Assembly (NCBI GenBank): GCA_947452905.1
Contig: CANGEP010000003.1
Location: 1-64,000, forward strand
Direction: 5' to 3'
DNA: 64,000 nt
Source: Bacteroidota bacterium
GTDB taxonomy: Bacteria; Bacteroidota; Bacteroidia; Chitinophagales; Chitinophagaceae
Shown: positions 15,165-23,800 of the stretch, in pieces
Numbering within the stretch: position 1 is the stretch's first letter
Layout: each line of letters starts with the position of its first letter
Notes under the pieces: generated by a model
Seen by the model: only the letters and a program-made list of their open reading frames with translations
Database searches by the model: none
What the model was told of the DNA's origin: nothing
Program-made: the position numbers and the translations under genes

Positions 15165-16616
15165 ATGAAAAAACTATTAGTAGGTTTTCTGTTATTTATC
15201 TCTTTTGGAGCATGGGCACAAAAGAAAACAAAACTGGATCCAATTCAAGCAACAAAAGAAGCTGCTATCAATGCTTTAAATGAAAGCTATGAAGCAGATA
15301 AAAAAACAGCCTTACAAATTTGGGATTTTGCAGAAGTAGGCTATAAAGAAGTTAAAAGTGCTGCACTACATGTACAGCATTTAAAAGAAGCAGGCTTTAG
15401 TGTAGAAACAGGTGTAGCCGATATTCCAACTGCTTTTGTAGCTACCTATGGTTCGGGTAGTCCGGTAGTTGCCATCCTTGCCGAATACGATGCTTTACCA
15501 GGATTAGCACAAACGGCAAGTCCCGAAAAAACTATTATAGCTGGTAAAAATGCAGGCCATGGTTGTGGTCACCATTTATTTGGAACTGCAAGTGTATCTG
15601 CAGGTATTGCTATTAAAAAATTAATTGAAGAAAAAAAATTAACGGGTACTATTAAAGTATTTGGCTGCCCTGCCGAAGAAGGTGGTAGCGGAAAAGTATT
15701 TTTAGTACGTGCAGGTTTATTTAATAATGTAGATGCAGTCATACACTGGCATCCTGATGATGTGAACGGGGTGAGCACTACAAGCGCTTTAGCCAATAAG
15801 TCGGCGAAGTTTAAATTTTATGGTATATCGGCGCATGCTGCGGCACAGCCCGATCAGGGCCGATCAGCTTTAGATGCGGTAGAAGCAATGGATAATATGG
15901 TAAATATGATGCGTGAACATATTCCTCAAGAAACAAGAATTCATTATGTAATTACCAGTGGTGGGAAAGCACCTAATGTAGTTCCTGATTTTGCAGAAGT
16001 ATATTATTATGTTCGTCATCCCAAAAGAAAAGACGTAGTAGAAATTTTTGATAGAGTGGTGAAAGCAGCGGAAGGTGCCGCCATGGGAACCGGTACCACC
16101 ATGAAATATGATATCATTGGTGGAACTCATGATTTATTAATTAACAGAACACTTGCCGAAGTGATGCAAAATAATTTAGAAAAAGTAGGAGGCGTAAATT
16201 ATACAGAAGCTGAAAAAGCTTTTGCTAAAAAAATACAACCTAGTTTTATTGGTGCACCCGTAGCTGTTGAAACAGCTGCTAGCGTAAAACCACTTACTTA
16301 TATCACAGAAGGCAATCAGGGATCTACCGATGTAGGCGATGTAAGCTATGTAAAGCCGACTGTTGGCTTAAGAGCAGCCACTTGGGTTCCAGGCACTCCA
16401 GCACATAGCTGGCAAGCAGTAGCATCGGGAGGAACAGAAATAGGCACTAAAGGAATGTTGGTAGCGAGTAAAACAATGGCCTTAACTGCAATTGATTTAA
16501 TGACAAATCCTACTATCATTCAAAAAGCTACCGAAGAATTTACTAAATCGATTGGTGATTATAAATACAAAGCCTTGTTAGGTGATATTAAGCCTGCTTT
16601 AAATTATAGAGATTAA
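15165..16616 (+). CDS. Secreted M20-family amidohydrolase, AbgB-like
   Basis: A 483-residue zinc amidohydrolase with signal peptide (LLVGFLLFISFGAWAQ). Motifs follow the AbgB/M20 pattern: LAEYDALPGLAQ, AGHGCGHHLFGTA with metal ligands, GCPAEEGGSGKVF with the catalytic Glu, and AVIHWHPDDVNG. A lid or dimerisation domain (about residues 210-330) includes KFYGISAHAAAQPDQGRSALDAVE. AbgB takes part in cleaving p-aminobenzoyl-glutamate; the true substrate of this exported form is uncertain. A strong hairpin follows the stop. Confidence 0.88.
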   Translation: MKKLLVGFLLFISFGAWAQKKTKLDPIQATKEAAINALNESYEADKKTALQIWDFAEVGYKEVKSAALHVQHLKEAGFSVETGVADIPTAFVATYGSGSPVVAILAEYDALPGLAQTASPEKTIIAGKNAGHGCGHHLFGTASVSAGIAIKKLIEEKKLTGTIKVFGCPAEEGGSGKVFLVRAGLFNNVDAVIHWHPDDVNGVSTTSALANKSAKFKFYGISAHAAAQPDQGRSALDAVEAMDNMVNMMREHIPQETRIHYVITSGGKAPNVVPDFAEVYYYVRHPKRKDVVEIFDRVVKAAEGAAMGTGTTMKYDIIGGTHDLLINRTLAEVMQNNLEKVGGVNYTEAEKAFAKKIQPSFIGAPVAVETAASVKPLTYITEGNQGSTDVGDVSYVKPTVGLRAATWVPGTPAHSWQAVASGGTEIGTKGMLVASKTMALTAIDLMTNPTIIQKATEEFTKSIGDYKYKALLGDIKPALNYRD

Positions 16617-16639
16617 GGATAATGCCAATCTAAAATAAA

Positions 16640-16668
16640 TCAAGGCACCCGTTTTTGGGGTGCCTTGA
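16640..16668. terminator. Intrinsic terminator between convergent abgB-like and lysS
   Basis: An 11-bp stem (16640-16650 with 16658-16668), loop GTTTTTG. T-rich sequence follows on minus, so it best serves lysS. It belongs to the same hairpin type as 11884-11912. Confidence 0.7.
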
Positions 16669-16698
16669 AAAAATAAAACTTGAATTTTTTATAAACGT

Positions 16699-18219
16699 CT
16701 ATTTAAATGTTTCTGGTCTCATTTGTGGGAAAAAGAGCACATCTTGAATGGAGGGTTGATTCAACATCATCATACACAACCTATCAATGCCAATACCAAT
16801 ACCAGAAGTAGGTGGCATGCCATATTCGAGTGCTCTTAAAAAATCATGATCAATAAACATAGCTTCATCGTCTCCTCTTTCCATTAAAGCCAATTGATCT
16901 TCAAAACGTTTACGTTGATCAATAGGATCGTTTAACTCGGTATAAGCGTTGGCTAGTTCTTTTCCGTTGACCATTAATTCGAAACGTTCCACCAAACCTT
17001 CTTTGCTACGATGCTTTTTGGTAAGTGGGCTCATCTCTACTGGATAGTCGATAATAAAAGTAGGTTGTATATAGGTATGCTCACTCGTAGCACCAAAAAT
17101 TTCATCAATCAATTTACCCTTGCCAATGGTAGGTGGTACATCAATATTTAATTTTTTACAAACCTCTCTTAAACCCGCTTCATCCATCGCGCTAATATCG
17201 ATACCTGTATTTTCTTGGATGGCTTCCATAATACTTATGCGACGATACGGCGCTTTAAAATTAATAGTCTTATCGCCTACTTTCACCTCGGTAGTGCCAT
17301 GTAAAGTGATGGCAATTTTTTCGAAAAGCGTTTCTGTAATTTCCATCATCCAGAAATAATCTTTATACGCAGTATACCATTCTAAAACAGTAAACTCTGG
17401 ATTATGGGTACGATCCATTCCTTCGTTTCTAAAATCTCTACTAAACTCATACACCCAATCAAAACCGCCCACAATTAATCGCTTTAAATAAAGCTCATTG
17501 GCAATACGTAAATAAAAAGGAACATCTAATGCATTGTGATGGGTAATAAAAGGTCGGGCAGCTGCTCCTCCAGGAATAGCTTGTAAAATGGGGGTATCTA
17601 CTTCTAATGCCCCACGTGTATTTAAAAACTCTCTAATAGTAGTCATTAATAAAGTACGCTTCGCAAAAGTATCTTTTACTTCAGGATTAATAATTAAGTC
17701 GGCATAACGTTGACGATATCTAAATTCAGGATCGGTTACGGCGTCAAATACATGACCTTCTTCGTCACGCTTTACTACTGGAAGTGGTTTTAAAGATTTT
17801 GCGAGCAAGGTTACCGTACTTGCATGCACCGAGGTCTCTCCTGTTTTTGTAATAAAAACATAACCGGTCGCACCAATGATATCCCCCAAGTCCATACCAT
17901 TCTTAGTTAAATGATCCCAATAGGACTTATCCTCCTGCGGGCAAATCTCATCTCTCTTAATATATAACTGAATTAAACCCTCATTATCTTGAATTTTCAC
18001 AAACATTACCTTGCCCTTATCATTCACACTCATAATACGTCCTGCCACACAAACCGAGGCAAAAGCCTCTTTGTTTTCTTCGGTATATTGACTCTTAATA
18101 GTTGCCGAATAATGGGATACGGGGTAAAGAGGGGCTGGATAAGGGTTGATGCCTGCCGCTTCCAGGTTATGTAGCTTTTCTCTTCTGATAATCTCCTGTT
18201 CGGATAGTTCTTGACTCAT
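16699..18219 (-). CDS. lysS: Lysine-tRNA ligase (class II)
   Basis: A 506-residue class IIb synthetase. The N-terminal OB-fold tRNA anticodon-binding domain (about residues 50-155; VAGRIMSVNDKGKVMFVKIQD) is followed by the catalytic domain: RQRYADLI, FAKRTLLMTTIREFL (motif 1 region), FYLRIANELYLKRLIVGG, YEFSRDFRNEGMDRTHNPEFT (motif 2) and GIGIGIDRLCMMM (motif 3). Length is normal. A -7 box 19 nt upstream of the ATG gives it its own promoter downstream of the pseudouridine synthase gene. Confidence 0.97.
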   Translation of the reverse strand: MSQELSEQEIIRREKLHNLEAAGINPYPAPLYPVSHYSATIKSQYTEENKEAFASVCVAGRIMSVNDKGKVMFVKIQDNEGLIQLYIKRDEICPQEDKSYWDHLTKNGMDLGDIIGATGYVFITKTGETSVHASTVTLLAKSLKPLPVVKRDEEGHVFDAVTDPEFRYRQRYADLIINPEVKDTFAKRTLLMTTIREFLNTRGALEVDTPILQAIPGGAAARPFITHHNALDVPFYLRIANELYLKRLIVGGFDWVYEFSRDFRNEGMDRTHNPEFTVLEWYTAYKDYFWMMEITETLFEKIAITLHGTTEVKVGDKTINFKAPYRRISIMEAIQENTGIDISAMDEAGLREVCKKLNIDVPPTIGKGKLIDEIFGATSEHTYIQPTFIIDYPVEMSPLTKKHRSKEGLVERFELMVNGKELANAYTELNDPIDQRKRFEDQLALMERGDDEAMFIDHDFLRALEYGMPPTSGIGIGIDRLCMMMLNQPSIQDVLFFPQMRPETFK

Positions 18220-18238
18220 TTATATAGTATTAATACTG

Positions 18239-18246
18239 CAAAAGTA
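18239..18246 (-). promoter_or_regulatory. -7 promoter box TACTTTTG for lysS
   Basis: An exact minus-strand match 19 nt before the lysS ATG, in the short gap after the pseudouridine synthase stop. Confidence 0.5.
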
Positions 18247-18250
18247 AAAC

Positions 18251-18814
18251 TTAGCAGTCAATTATGGATAGTGTAATTAAATCTCCCGGCTGCATATTAT
18301 CTATTGTATAAATGCCTAACTGAGATCGTATTAATCGGAGCACGGGAAAGCCTACACTAGCAAACATTTTTCGCACCTGTCTATTTTTGCCCTCTGTTAA
18401 CTGAATAGATACCCAGCTGGTGGGAATATTTTTTCTAAAACGGATAGGGGGGGTTCGATCGGGCACTTGTAATTCATTAGGCAAAATTTCGACCTTAGCC
18501 GATTTAGTATTATAGGATTGACCCTCAATATTTATAGTAACTCCTTTAGTTAAAGATTGTAACGCTTCTTGTGTAATAGCCCCATCCACTTGTACCCAAT
18601 AAGTACGTTTATGCGCAAAGCTTGGATGTAATAATTTATGATTGATGCTTGCATCATTGGTCAATAACAATAAACCCTCACTATCATAATCTAATCTTCC
18701 TACAGGATAAACATCTTTAGGCACCTCAATAATATCTTTTAAACATCGTTTTTCATCGGTGCTTGTAAACTGAGAGAGTACTTGAAAGGGTTTATATAAT
18801 AAATAATAATGCAT
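18251..18814 (-). CDS. rRNA pseudouridine synthase, RluE/RsuA family
   Basis: A 187-residue pseudouridine synthase of the RsuA/RluB/RluE/RluF group. The catalytic Asp lies in GRLDYDSEGLLLLTND, the Lys/Leu segment ends in KRTYWVQVDG, and the C-terminal EGKNRQVRKMFASVGFPVLRLIR is the family signature. It lacks the N-terminal S4 domain, so it is RluE-like (23S rRNA), although the modified position cannot be proven. A terminator-like hairpin lies just upstream on the same strand. Confidence 0.92.
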   Translation of the reverse strand: MHYYLLYKPFQVLSQFTSTDEKRCLKDIIEVPKDVYPVGRLDYDSEGLLLLTNDASINHKLLHPSFAHKRTYWVQVDGAITQEALQSLTKGVTINIEGQSYNTKSAKVEILPNELQVPDRTPPIRFRKNIPTSWVSIQLTEGKNRQVRKMFASVGFPVLRLIRSQLGIYTIDNMQPGDLITLSIIDC

Positions 18815-18827
18815 GAATGAACTGGCT

Positions 18828-18905
18828 TACAAAAACAAAGTCCCACTGTTGTGGGACCTCGTATATAGATGGGTTAGTAAGTACGGGAATTGAATTCCCA
18901 TCACA
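18828..18905 (-). ncRNA. Candidate structured small RNA or attenuator upstream of the pseudouridine synthase gene
   Basis: On the minus strand a 7-bp hairpin (18840-18846 with 18851-18857) is followed by TTTGTTTTTG, a good intrinsic terminator with no gene to its right to terminate. Upstream in the same RNA, GATGGG (read from 18902) can pair with CCCATC (to 18868), or the overlapping palindrome 18885-18899 can fold instead. The two folds exclude each other. It could be a short RNA gene or an attenuator. No known RNA family was recognised. Confidence 0.35.
18840..18857 (-). terminator. Intrinsic terminator within the 430-bp gap
   Basis: A GTCCCAC/GTGGGAC stem with 4-nt loop and a T-rich tail on minus, 26 nt before the pseudouridine synthase ATG. 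Confidence 0.6.
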
Positions 18906-19215
18906 ATATTAAATATACTTTATTCTAATTCAAAAAATTTTTTAAACAAATTTTTTGGGGTTATCCACAAAAGACCTATTTACGAAGCAATTAAAAAACA
19001 TTTTTACATAAATATTTTTGATGCAGAAACTGTTTTCATTTTATGAAATAAAATTTTCGTAAACGCTGAAACTATTGTAAACAAAGGATTATAAGCGATT
19101 GTGTTTTTTATTTTTTATTCATCGCGTACTAAAATAAAAACAATAATTACAATTAAATACTTGCCTTTTTTAACGAGAAAAGGACGAAAAAAATTTTTTT
19201 ACAAAAAAGCCTTCC
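18906..19215. other. AT-rich intergenic region before the lpxD-like gene
   Basis: Very AT-rich, with long A and T runs and no reading frame above about 20 codons. No repeat, tRNA or riboswitch was recognised. Its right end leads into the lpxD promoter. Confidence 0.5.
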
Positions 19216-19223
19216 TACCTTTG
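19216..19223 (+). promoter_or_regulatory. -7 promoter box TACCTTTG for the lpxD-like gene
   Basis: An exact match 22 nt before the ATG, preceded by a T-rich stretch near -33. Confidence 0.55.
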
Positions 19224-19245
19224 ATTTAGGCCAAAAAACACAAAT

Positions 19246-20196
19246 ATGAAGCTTCTCGAACCCGTTTCGGTAAAATGGTTGTCTACATTGATAGATGCCG
19301 AAATTATAGGTAATGACAGTTTAATGATTACTGGTGTGAATGAAATTCATCAAGTAGAAGCGGGGGATATTGTATTTGTGGATCATCCAAAATATTATGA
19401 TACCTGTTTGCAAAGTGCTGCATCTTGTATAATTATCAATAATAAAGAAGTAAATATTCCTTCGGGCAAAGCTTTATTATATTGTACTAATCCTTTTGAT
19501 GCCTATACTAAAATTATAAAGTATTTTAAACCCTTTAAGGCTAGTACACATATGATAAGCGAAGACGCTATCATTGGAAAAGATACTATTATCATGCCTA
19601 ATGTATTTATGGGTGCTAATGTAAAAATTGGCAACCATTGTATCATTCATCCTGGGGTAATAATATTAGCAGATACGCTCATTGGCGATGGGGTAATAAT
19701 TCAAGCAGGAACAGTTATTGGTGGAGACGCTTTTTATTATAATACTAAAAAGAATCGTCCCCTATGGTATCAAAAAATGCTTAGTTGTGGCCGAGTAATT
19801 ATTGAAGACCAAGCTGAAATTGGGGTTAATTGTACCATTGATAGAGGCGTAAGTGGAGATACTATTATTGGCAAAGGGACCAAGATTGATAATATGGTGC
19901 ATATTGGACACGATACCCAAATTGCCGAAAACTGTTTGATTGCAGCGCAAGTAGGTATTGCCGGTGGAGTAAAAATGGAAGCAGGTGTTACCATTTGGGG
20001 ACAAGCCGGTGTCAATAAAACACTTACCATTGGAGAAAATGCAGTGATATTGGGTGGTGCAGGTGTAACAGGCTCATTAGCTGGAGGTAAAACTTATATG
20101 GGCTTCCCTGCCGAAGATGCTAGCATTAAAAGAAGAGAATATGTTTGGATTAAACGTATTCCAGAATTATGGAAAAAGATGATGGACGATAAATAA
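19246..20196 (+). CDS. lpxD: LpxD-like UDP-acylglucosamine N-acyltransferase
   Basis: A 316-residue left-handed beta-helix acyltransferase. An N-terminal uridine-binding domain (about residues 1-100) precedes hexapeptide repeats (IIGKDTIIMPNV, ANVKIGNHCIIHPG and many more) from about 105 to 290. The LpxD catalytic His is seen in MVHIGHDTQIAENC. LpxD adds the second hydroxyacyl chain in lipid A synthesis. Bacteroidota often carry a canonical lpxD beside lpxC-fabZ and lpxA plus a solitary paralogue; this lone gene beside an epimerase may be the latter. Function in lipid A is likely but not certain. Confidence 0.82.
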   Translation: MKLLEPVSVKWLSTLIDAEIIGNDSLMITGVNEIHQVEAGDIVFVDHPKYYDTCLQSAASCIIINNKEVNIPSGKALLYCTNPFDAYTKIIKYFKPFKASTHMISEDAIIGKDTIIMPNVFMGANVKIGNHCIIHPGVIILADTLIGDGVIIQAGTVIGGDAFYYNTKKNRPLWYQKMLSCGRVIIEDQAEIGVNCTIDRGVSGDTIIGKGTKIDNMVHIGHDTQIAENCLIAAQVGIAGGVKMEAGVTIWGQAGVNKTLTIGENAVILGGAGVTGSLAGGKTYMGFPAEDASIKRREYVWIKRIPELWKKMMDDK

Positions 20197-20199
20197 AGC

Positions 20200-21174
20200 C
20201 TACAAATTATGTAGCGATGTTAACTCGGCACAAACTCTAGTGACCGTTTCGGGTAGCGTTCGATATTTAAATGCCGGAAAAGCCGCTAAAAATTTACGAT
20301 TATCAAAATGAACAACTGCTTGCGCGGTTAATGCAGTCTCTTTGGTTAACATGGGGGTTTTTCCTGTAAACCAACCCTTGATTGCTTCTAATCTCCAAAC
20401 AATAGCAGCTAATAGAGGCGTTACTTTTTTAGTTGGCGGCTTTTTATGAAAGGTATTGGCAATGGTGGTAAAAACATCTTTGTATTTACTATTATGTCCA
20501 CTCAATATAAAACGCTCCGAACTAATATTACTATTCATTAATAGTTGCATCGCATCGGTAACATCCATCACGTCCACAAAACCACTCACTCCTTCGGTAT
20601 ACCAAGGAAATTCTTTGTAGGCAGATTTAAAAATTTCAGAGGATCCTTTATTCCAATCTCCAGCGCCTAATATAATAACTGGATTTACAATAGCCACCTT
20701 AAGACCTTCACCCATGCCTCTCCACACTTCCATTTCTGCTAAATATTTTGATTTGCCATAAACACTATTACTAGTTTCGGGTGTCCAATTCATGGTTTCA
20801 TCGATAGGTGCATTTTCTCTTATTCTTCCAAGTGCAGCCACCGAAGAAACATACACTAATTTTTGCACTTCCTTTTCGATACATAAATTAACCACATTAG
20901 CCGTACCTTCTTGATTGGCATGCAACATGGCAGCTGCTTCTGCTGGTACAAAAGAAACGATTGCAGCACAATGATATACTTGTGTTGCGCCTTGCATGGC
21001 GTCGCTTAAACTTGTTATATCTAAAATATCACCCTTACGCCAGTTAACTTTTTCAGCACCTTTAAAAACAGGAATTTGATGACGGTAAAGTGCACTTACC
21101 TGCAAACCCTTATCTACCAGAGAGCTTATTAAATGTGATCCCACTAAACCAGAGGCACCTGTTACAAAAATCAT
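20200..21174 (-). CDS. NAD-dependent epimerase/dehydratase family protein
   Basis: A 324-residue extended SDR. The cofactor loop is VTGASGLVGSHL at the very N-terminus, and the catalytic YxxxK reads VYGKSKYLAEME. Further family features are YHCAAIVSFVP and PVIILGAGDWN. It resembles the dihydroflavonol-reductase-like group found widely in Bacteroidota. The substrate is unknown. It starts 5 nt after the SCO gene and should be in its operon. Its stop is 3 nt from the convergent lpxD-like gene. Confidence 0.85.
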   Translation of the reverse strand: MIFVTGASGLVGSHLISSLVDKGLQVSALYRHQIPVFKGAEKVNWRKGDILDITSLSDAMQGATQVYHCAAIVSFVPAEAAAMLHANQEGTANVVNLCIEKEVQKLVYVSSVAALGRIRENAPIDETMNWTPETSNSVYGKSKYLAEMEVWRGMGEGLKVAIVNPVIILGAGDWNKGSSEIFKSAYKEFPWYTEGVSGFVDVMDVTDAMQLLMNSNISSERFILSGHNSKYKDVFTTIANTFHKKPPTKKVTPLLAAIVWRLEAIKGWFTGKTPMLTKETALTAQAVVHFDNRKFLAAFPAFKYRTLPETVTRVCAELTSLHNL

Positions 21175-21179
21175 AAGGC

Positions 21180-21791
21180 TTATTTATCTTTTAACAACTT
21201 GGCAATATCTCTTTTGAGTTCTTGCACTTCGAGTGTTTTTAATCCATCATAAATTTTTCCTCTAATTTTTCCATTACGATCCACTAAAGCAAAAAACTGT
21301 GTATGTATAAACTGATCTTCTATTTTTTCGACATTGTTTTTAGGGTCATCTAATAAATAAGAACCCCTTGCCATTTGGTACAAACTATCTTTGCGGCCAG
21401 TAATAAAAATCCATTTTTTAGTATCTACTTTAAGCGAGTCGGCATAATGTTTTAACACTGATACGGAGTCGGTCCCTGGATTACAAGTATGTGAGAAAAT
21501 TTGAAAATCAGGCTCGGCTTTAAATTGTTCATACACGTCTTTCATATGGGTATTTAACCTTGGGCAAATACCTTTACAGGTAGTAAAAAAATATTCTACT
21601 ACTGTTATTTTACCCAAAACATCAGCATCGGTTACCGGTTGCCCATCTTGATTGGTAAAATGAAAAGGTTTTACATAACTTAAGGTGGGCAGTTTTACCT
21701 TCCAATTATCGGTACCTCTAAATACAAAATAAAAAAAGCCCAATAATAAAACCGTGAAAAAAATAAGATAAGTAATGAGTTTCTTAGACAT
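21180..21791 (-). CDS. SCO1/SenC-family copper chaperone-like protein
   Basis: A 203-residue membrane-anchored thioredoxin-fold protein. One N-terminal TM helix (LITYLIFFTVLLLGFFYFVF) holds it to the inner membrane. The Cu-binding CxxxC is in FFTTCKGICPRLN, and the downstream His in DQFIHTQFFALVD completes the SCO ligand set. SCO proteins deliver copper to the CuA site of cytochrome oxidase or act as thiol reductases. The divergent neighbour encodes a MerC-like protein with a His/Cys-rich tail, which supports a metal theme. Confidence 0.93.
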   Translation of the reverse strand: MSKKLITYLIFFTVLLLGFFYFVFRGTDNWKVKLPTLSYVKPFHFTNQDGQPVTDADVLGKITVVEYFFTTCKGICPRLNTHMKDVYEQFKAEPDFQIFSHTCNPGTDSVSVLKHYADSLKVDTKKWIFITGRKDSLYQMARGSYLLDDPKNNVEKIEDQFIHTQFFALVDRNGKIRGKIYDGLKTLEVQELKRDIAKLLKDK

Positions 21792-21855
21792 AAAGTACAG
21801 TTTGATACCCTTTCAGTTATTTGAATGATTAAAGGTAATATTATTTTAGTTGCTT

Positions 21856-21863
21856 TATCTTTG
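21856..21863 (+). promoter_or_regulatory. -7 promoter box TATCTTTG for the MerC-like gene, 4 nt from ATG
   Basis: An exact match within the longer frame that starts at TTG 21850, so the ATG at 21868 is the real start. The mRNA is probably leaderless. Confidence 0.55.
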
Positions 21864-21867
21864 TAGT

Positions 21868-22260
21868 ATGTTTAAAAATTGGAATTGGGATGCAGTAGGA
21901 ATTGGAGCTTCTTTGGCCTGTGCTATACACTGTGCTTTATTGCCTTTGTTTTTTAGCACATTGCCTTTATTAGGTATCAATATTTTGCACAATTACCAAT
22001 TTGAATTGAGCATGATTTTATTGTCTTTTGCCATTGGTGCTTATTCTTTATACCATGGTTATAAAAAACATCACCATTCCTATAAGCCCATTATTTTATT
22101 TTGTATTGGGATTGGTTTAATGTTGGCTAGAATGGCCTTTAGGTCGATTGAGCTTTACTTATTATTCCCTGCCGCTTTTTTTATAATTATCGCTCATATC
22201 AATAACCACAATAGTTGCCGCATGCATAACCATGCGCATGCAGATGATTGTGACCACTAA
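21868..22260 (+). CDS. MerC-domain membrane protein with His-rich tail
   Basis: A 130-residue four-TM protein of the MerC family. The signature DAVGIGASLACAIHCALLPL carries the Cys and His typical of MerC helix 1. Helices follow at about residues 48-64, 74-91 and 96-113. A cytosolic or periplasmic KKHHHS loop and the C-terminal tail NNHNSCRMHNHAHADDCDH offer many metal ligands. MerC transports Hg(II) in mer operons, but Bacteroidota homologues occur without mer genes, so a different metal is likely. Divergent from SCO. Confidence 0.87.
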   Translation: MFKNWNWDAVGIGASLACAIHCALLPLFFSTLPLLGINILHNYQFELSMILLSFAIGAYSLYHGYKKHHHSYKPIILFCIGIGLMLARMAFRSIELYLLFPAAFFIIIAHINNHNSCRMHNHAHADDCDH

Positions 22261-22275
22261 GAAGTAAAGGAGAAT

Positions 22276-23781
22276 TTACAAAAAGGTATAACTCATGGAG
22301 CCATCCTTCTCGTCCTTCAACTGAATGCCCATGGCAGTTAATTGATTTCTTATTTTATCGCTGGTAGCAAAATCTTTTCTTGCTTTTGCATCTTTTCTGA
22401 TTTCAATTAACAAATGAATAACGCCATCTAATTGTGCCTTATTCGCGCCAGCTTCTATTTTAATGCCTAAAATATTTTCGATAAATAAACGAAGTTGGCT
22501 TTGTACAAAAATCCAAGTCGTTCCCGATACTGCGTCTGCAGCGATATGCTTATCCTTTAAAGAGTTAATGCTTGGTAATATTTCAAACATATTAGCTACC
22601 ACTTTAGCCGTATTCATATCATCATCCATAAACTCTTCCAACTCGGTAGCCCATGTTTTTAATTGCTTGTCCAATGCAGAATCCGTAGCGTTTTCGCCAG
22701 CAACAAAGCTTTGTGATTGTAACCACTCATACCCTTCCAATAAACGCTTTAACGCTTTTTCAGAAGCTTGTAAAGCTTCGTTACTAAAATCTAAAGTGCC
22801 TCTATATTGTGATTGTAAAATAAAAAAACGAATCGTCATGGGCGCATAAGCTTGTGTAAGCTCTTGGTGATTGCCGGAAAAAAGTTCACTAAGCTTAATG
22901 ACATTATTATAACTCTTTCCCATTTTACGACCATTAATGGTAATCATGTTATTATGCATCCAATAACGAGCAGGTATTTCGTGATTGCATACATTGCTTT
23001 GTGCAATCTCACATTCATGATGGGGGAATTGCAAATCCATACCCCCTCCATGTATATCAAAACGTTTACCTAAATATTTAGTTGCCATGGCAGAACATTC
23101 GATATGCCAACCCGGAAAGCCTTCGCCCCATGGACTTTGCCAACGCATGATATGTTCAATCGGTGCTTTTTTCCATAAAGCAAAATCGACTTTATTTTTT
23201 TTCTCTTCTTGATTTTCTAATTCACGTGTAGTGTCTAATTGTTCTTCTAAATTTCTGCCACTTAAAATTCCATAGGGCTGATTTTTTTTAGTATAGTCCT
23301 CATTATACTTTACTACATCAAAATAAACCGATCCATTACTTTCATATGCATAGCCATCCTTAAGAATGGTTTTAATCATTTCAATTTGCTCCACAATATG
23401 GCCAGTCGCCGTAGGTTCGATACTAGGTGGCAAATTATTAAACTGTTCCATAGCCCAATGGTACAAGTGCGTATACTTTTGCACTAGCTCCATGGGTTCT
23501 AGTTTTTCTAAAATGGCTTTAGAAGCAATTTTATCTTCGGCTTGTTTTCCTTCTTCTTCAAAATGACCTGCATCTGTAATATTACGCACGTAACGAACCT
23601 TATAACCCTTATGTAGTAAATAACGATATACTACATCAAAAGTGATAAAAGGACGCGCATGTCCCAAATGGCTCTCACCGCTTACCGTAGGTCCACAAAC
23701 ATACATACCCACATAAGGGGCATTAAGGGGTTCGAAAACTTCTTTCTGACGGGTAAGGGAATTGTAAATTTTAAGTGCCAT
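22276..23781 (-). CDS. cysS: Cysteine-tRNA ligase
   Basis: A 501-residue class I synthetase that charges tRNA-Cys. The zinc-binding N-terminal Cys is in [18 protein letters not shown], where the HIGH-equivalent is HLGH. Further markers are [19 protein letters not shown] and a KMSKS loop written [10 protein letters not shown], where Gly replaces the first Ser. The DALR-type helical and anticodon-binding regions follow. The longer frame starts at a TTG (23793) that lies inside the promoter box; the ATG at 23781 is used. Confidence 0.96.
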   Translation of the reverse strand: MALKIYNSLTRQKEVFEPLNAPYVGMYVCGPTVSGESHLGHARPFITFDVVYRYLLHKGYKVRYVRNITDAGHFEEEGKQAEDKIASKAILEKLEPMELVQKYTHLYHWAMEQFNNLPPSIEPTATGHIVEQIEMIKTILKDGYAYESNGSVYFDVVKYNEDYTKKNQPYGILSGRNLEEQLDTTRELENQEEKKNKVDFALWKKAPIEHIMRWQSPWGEGFPGWHIECSAMATKYLGKRFDIHGGGMDLQFPHHECEIAQSNVCNHEIPARYWMHNNMITINGRKMGKSYNNVIKLSELFSGNHQELTQAYAPMTIRFFILQSQYRGTLDFSNEALQASEKALKRLLEGYEWLQSQSFVAGENATDSALDKQLKTWATELEEFMDDDMNTAKVVANMFEILPSINSLKDKHIAADAVSGTTWIFVQSQLRLFIENILGIKIEAGANKAQLDGVIHLLIEIRKDAKARKDFATSDKIRNQLTAMGIQLKDEKDGSMSYTFL

Positions 23782-23790
23782 AATGTATGG

Positions 23791-23798
23791 CAAAGATA
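23791..23798 (-). promoter_or_regulatory. -7 promoter box TATCTTTG for cysS
   Basis: An exact minus-strand match ending 9 nt before the ATG. It predicts a 5' leader of only about 5 nt. Confidence 0.5.
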
Positions 23799-23800
23799 TT

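Noticed and set aside
18860..18905. tRNA- or tmRNA-like 3' end (GGGAATTGAATTCCC)
   Set aside because: The palindrome gives no 5-bp T stem with a 7-base TTCRANN loop, and no acceptor or anticodon arm can be placed.
22463..22849. 128-codon plus-strand frame opposite cysS
   Set aside because: A shadow of cysS with no recognisable features.
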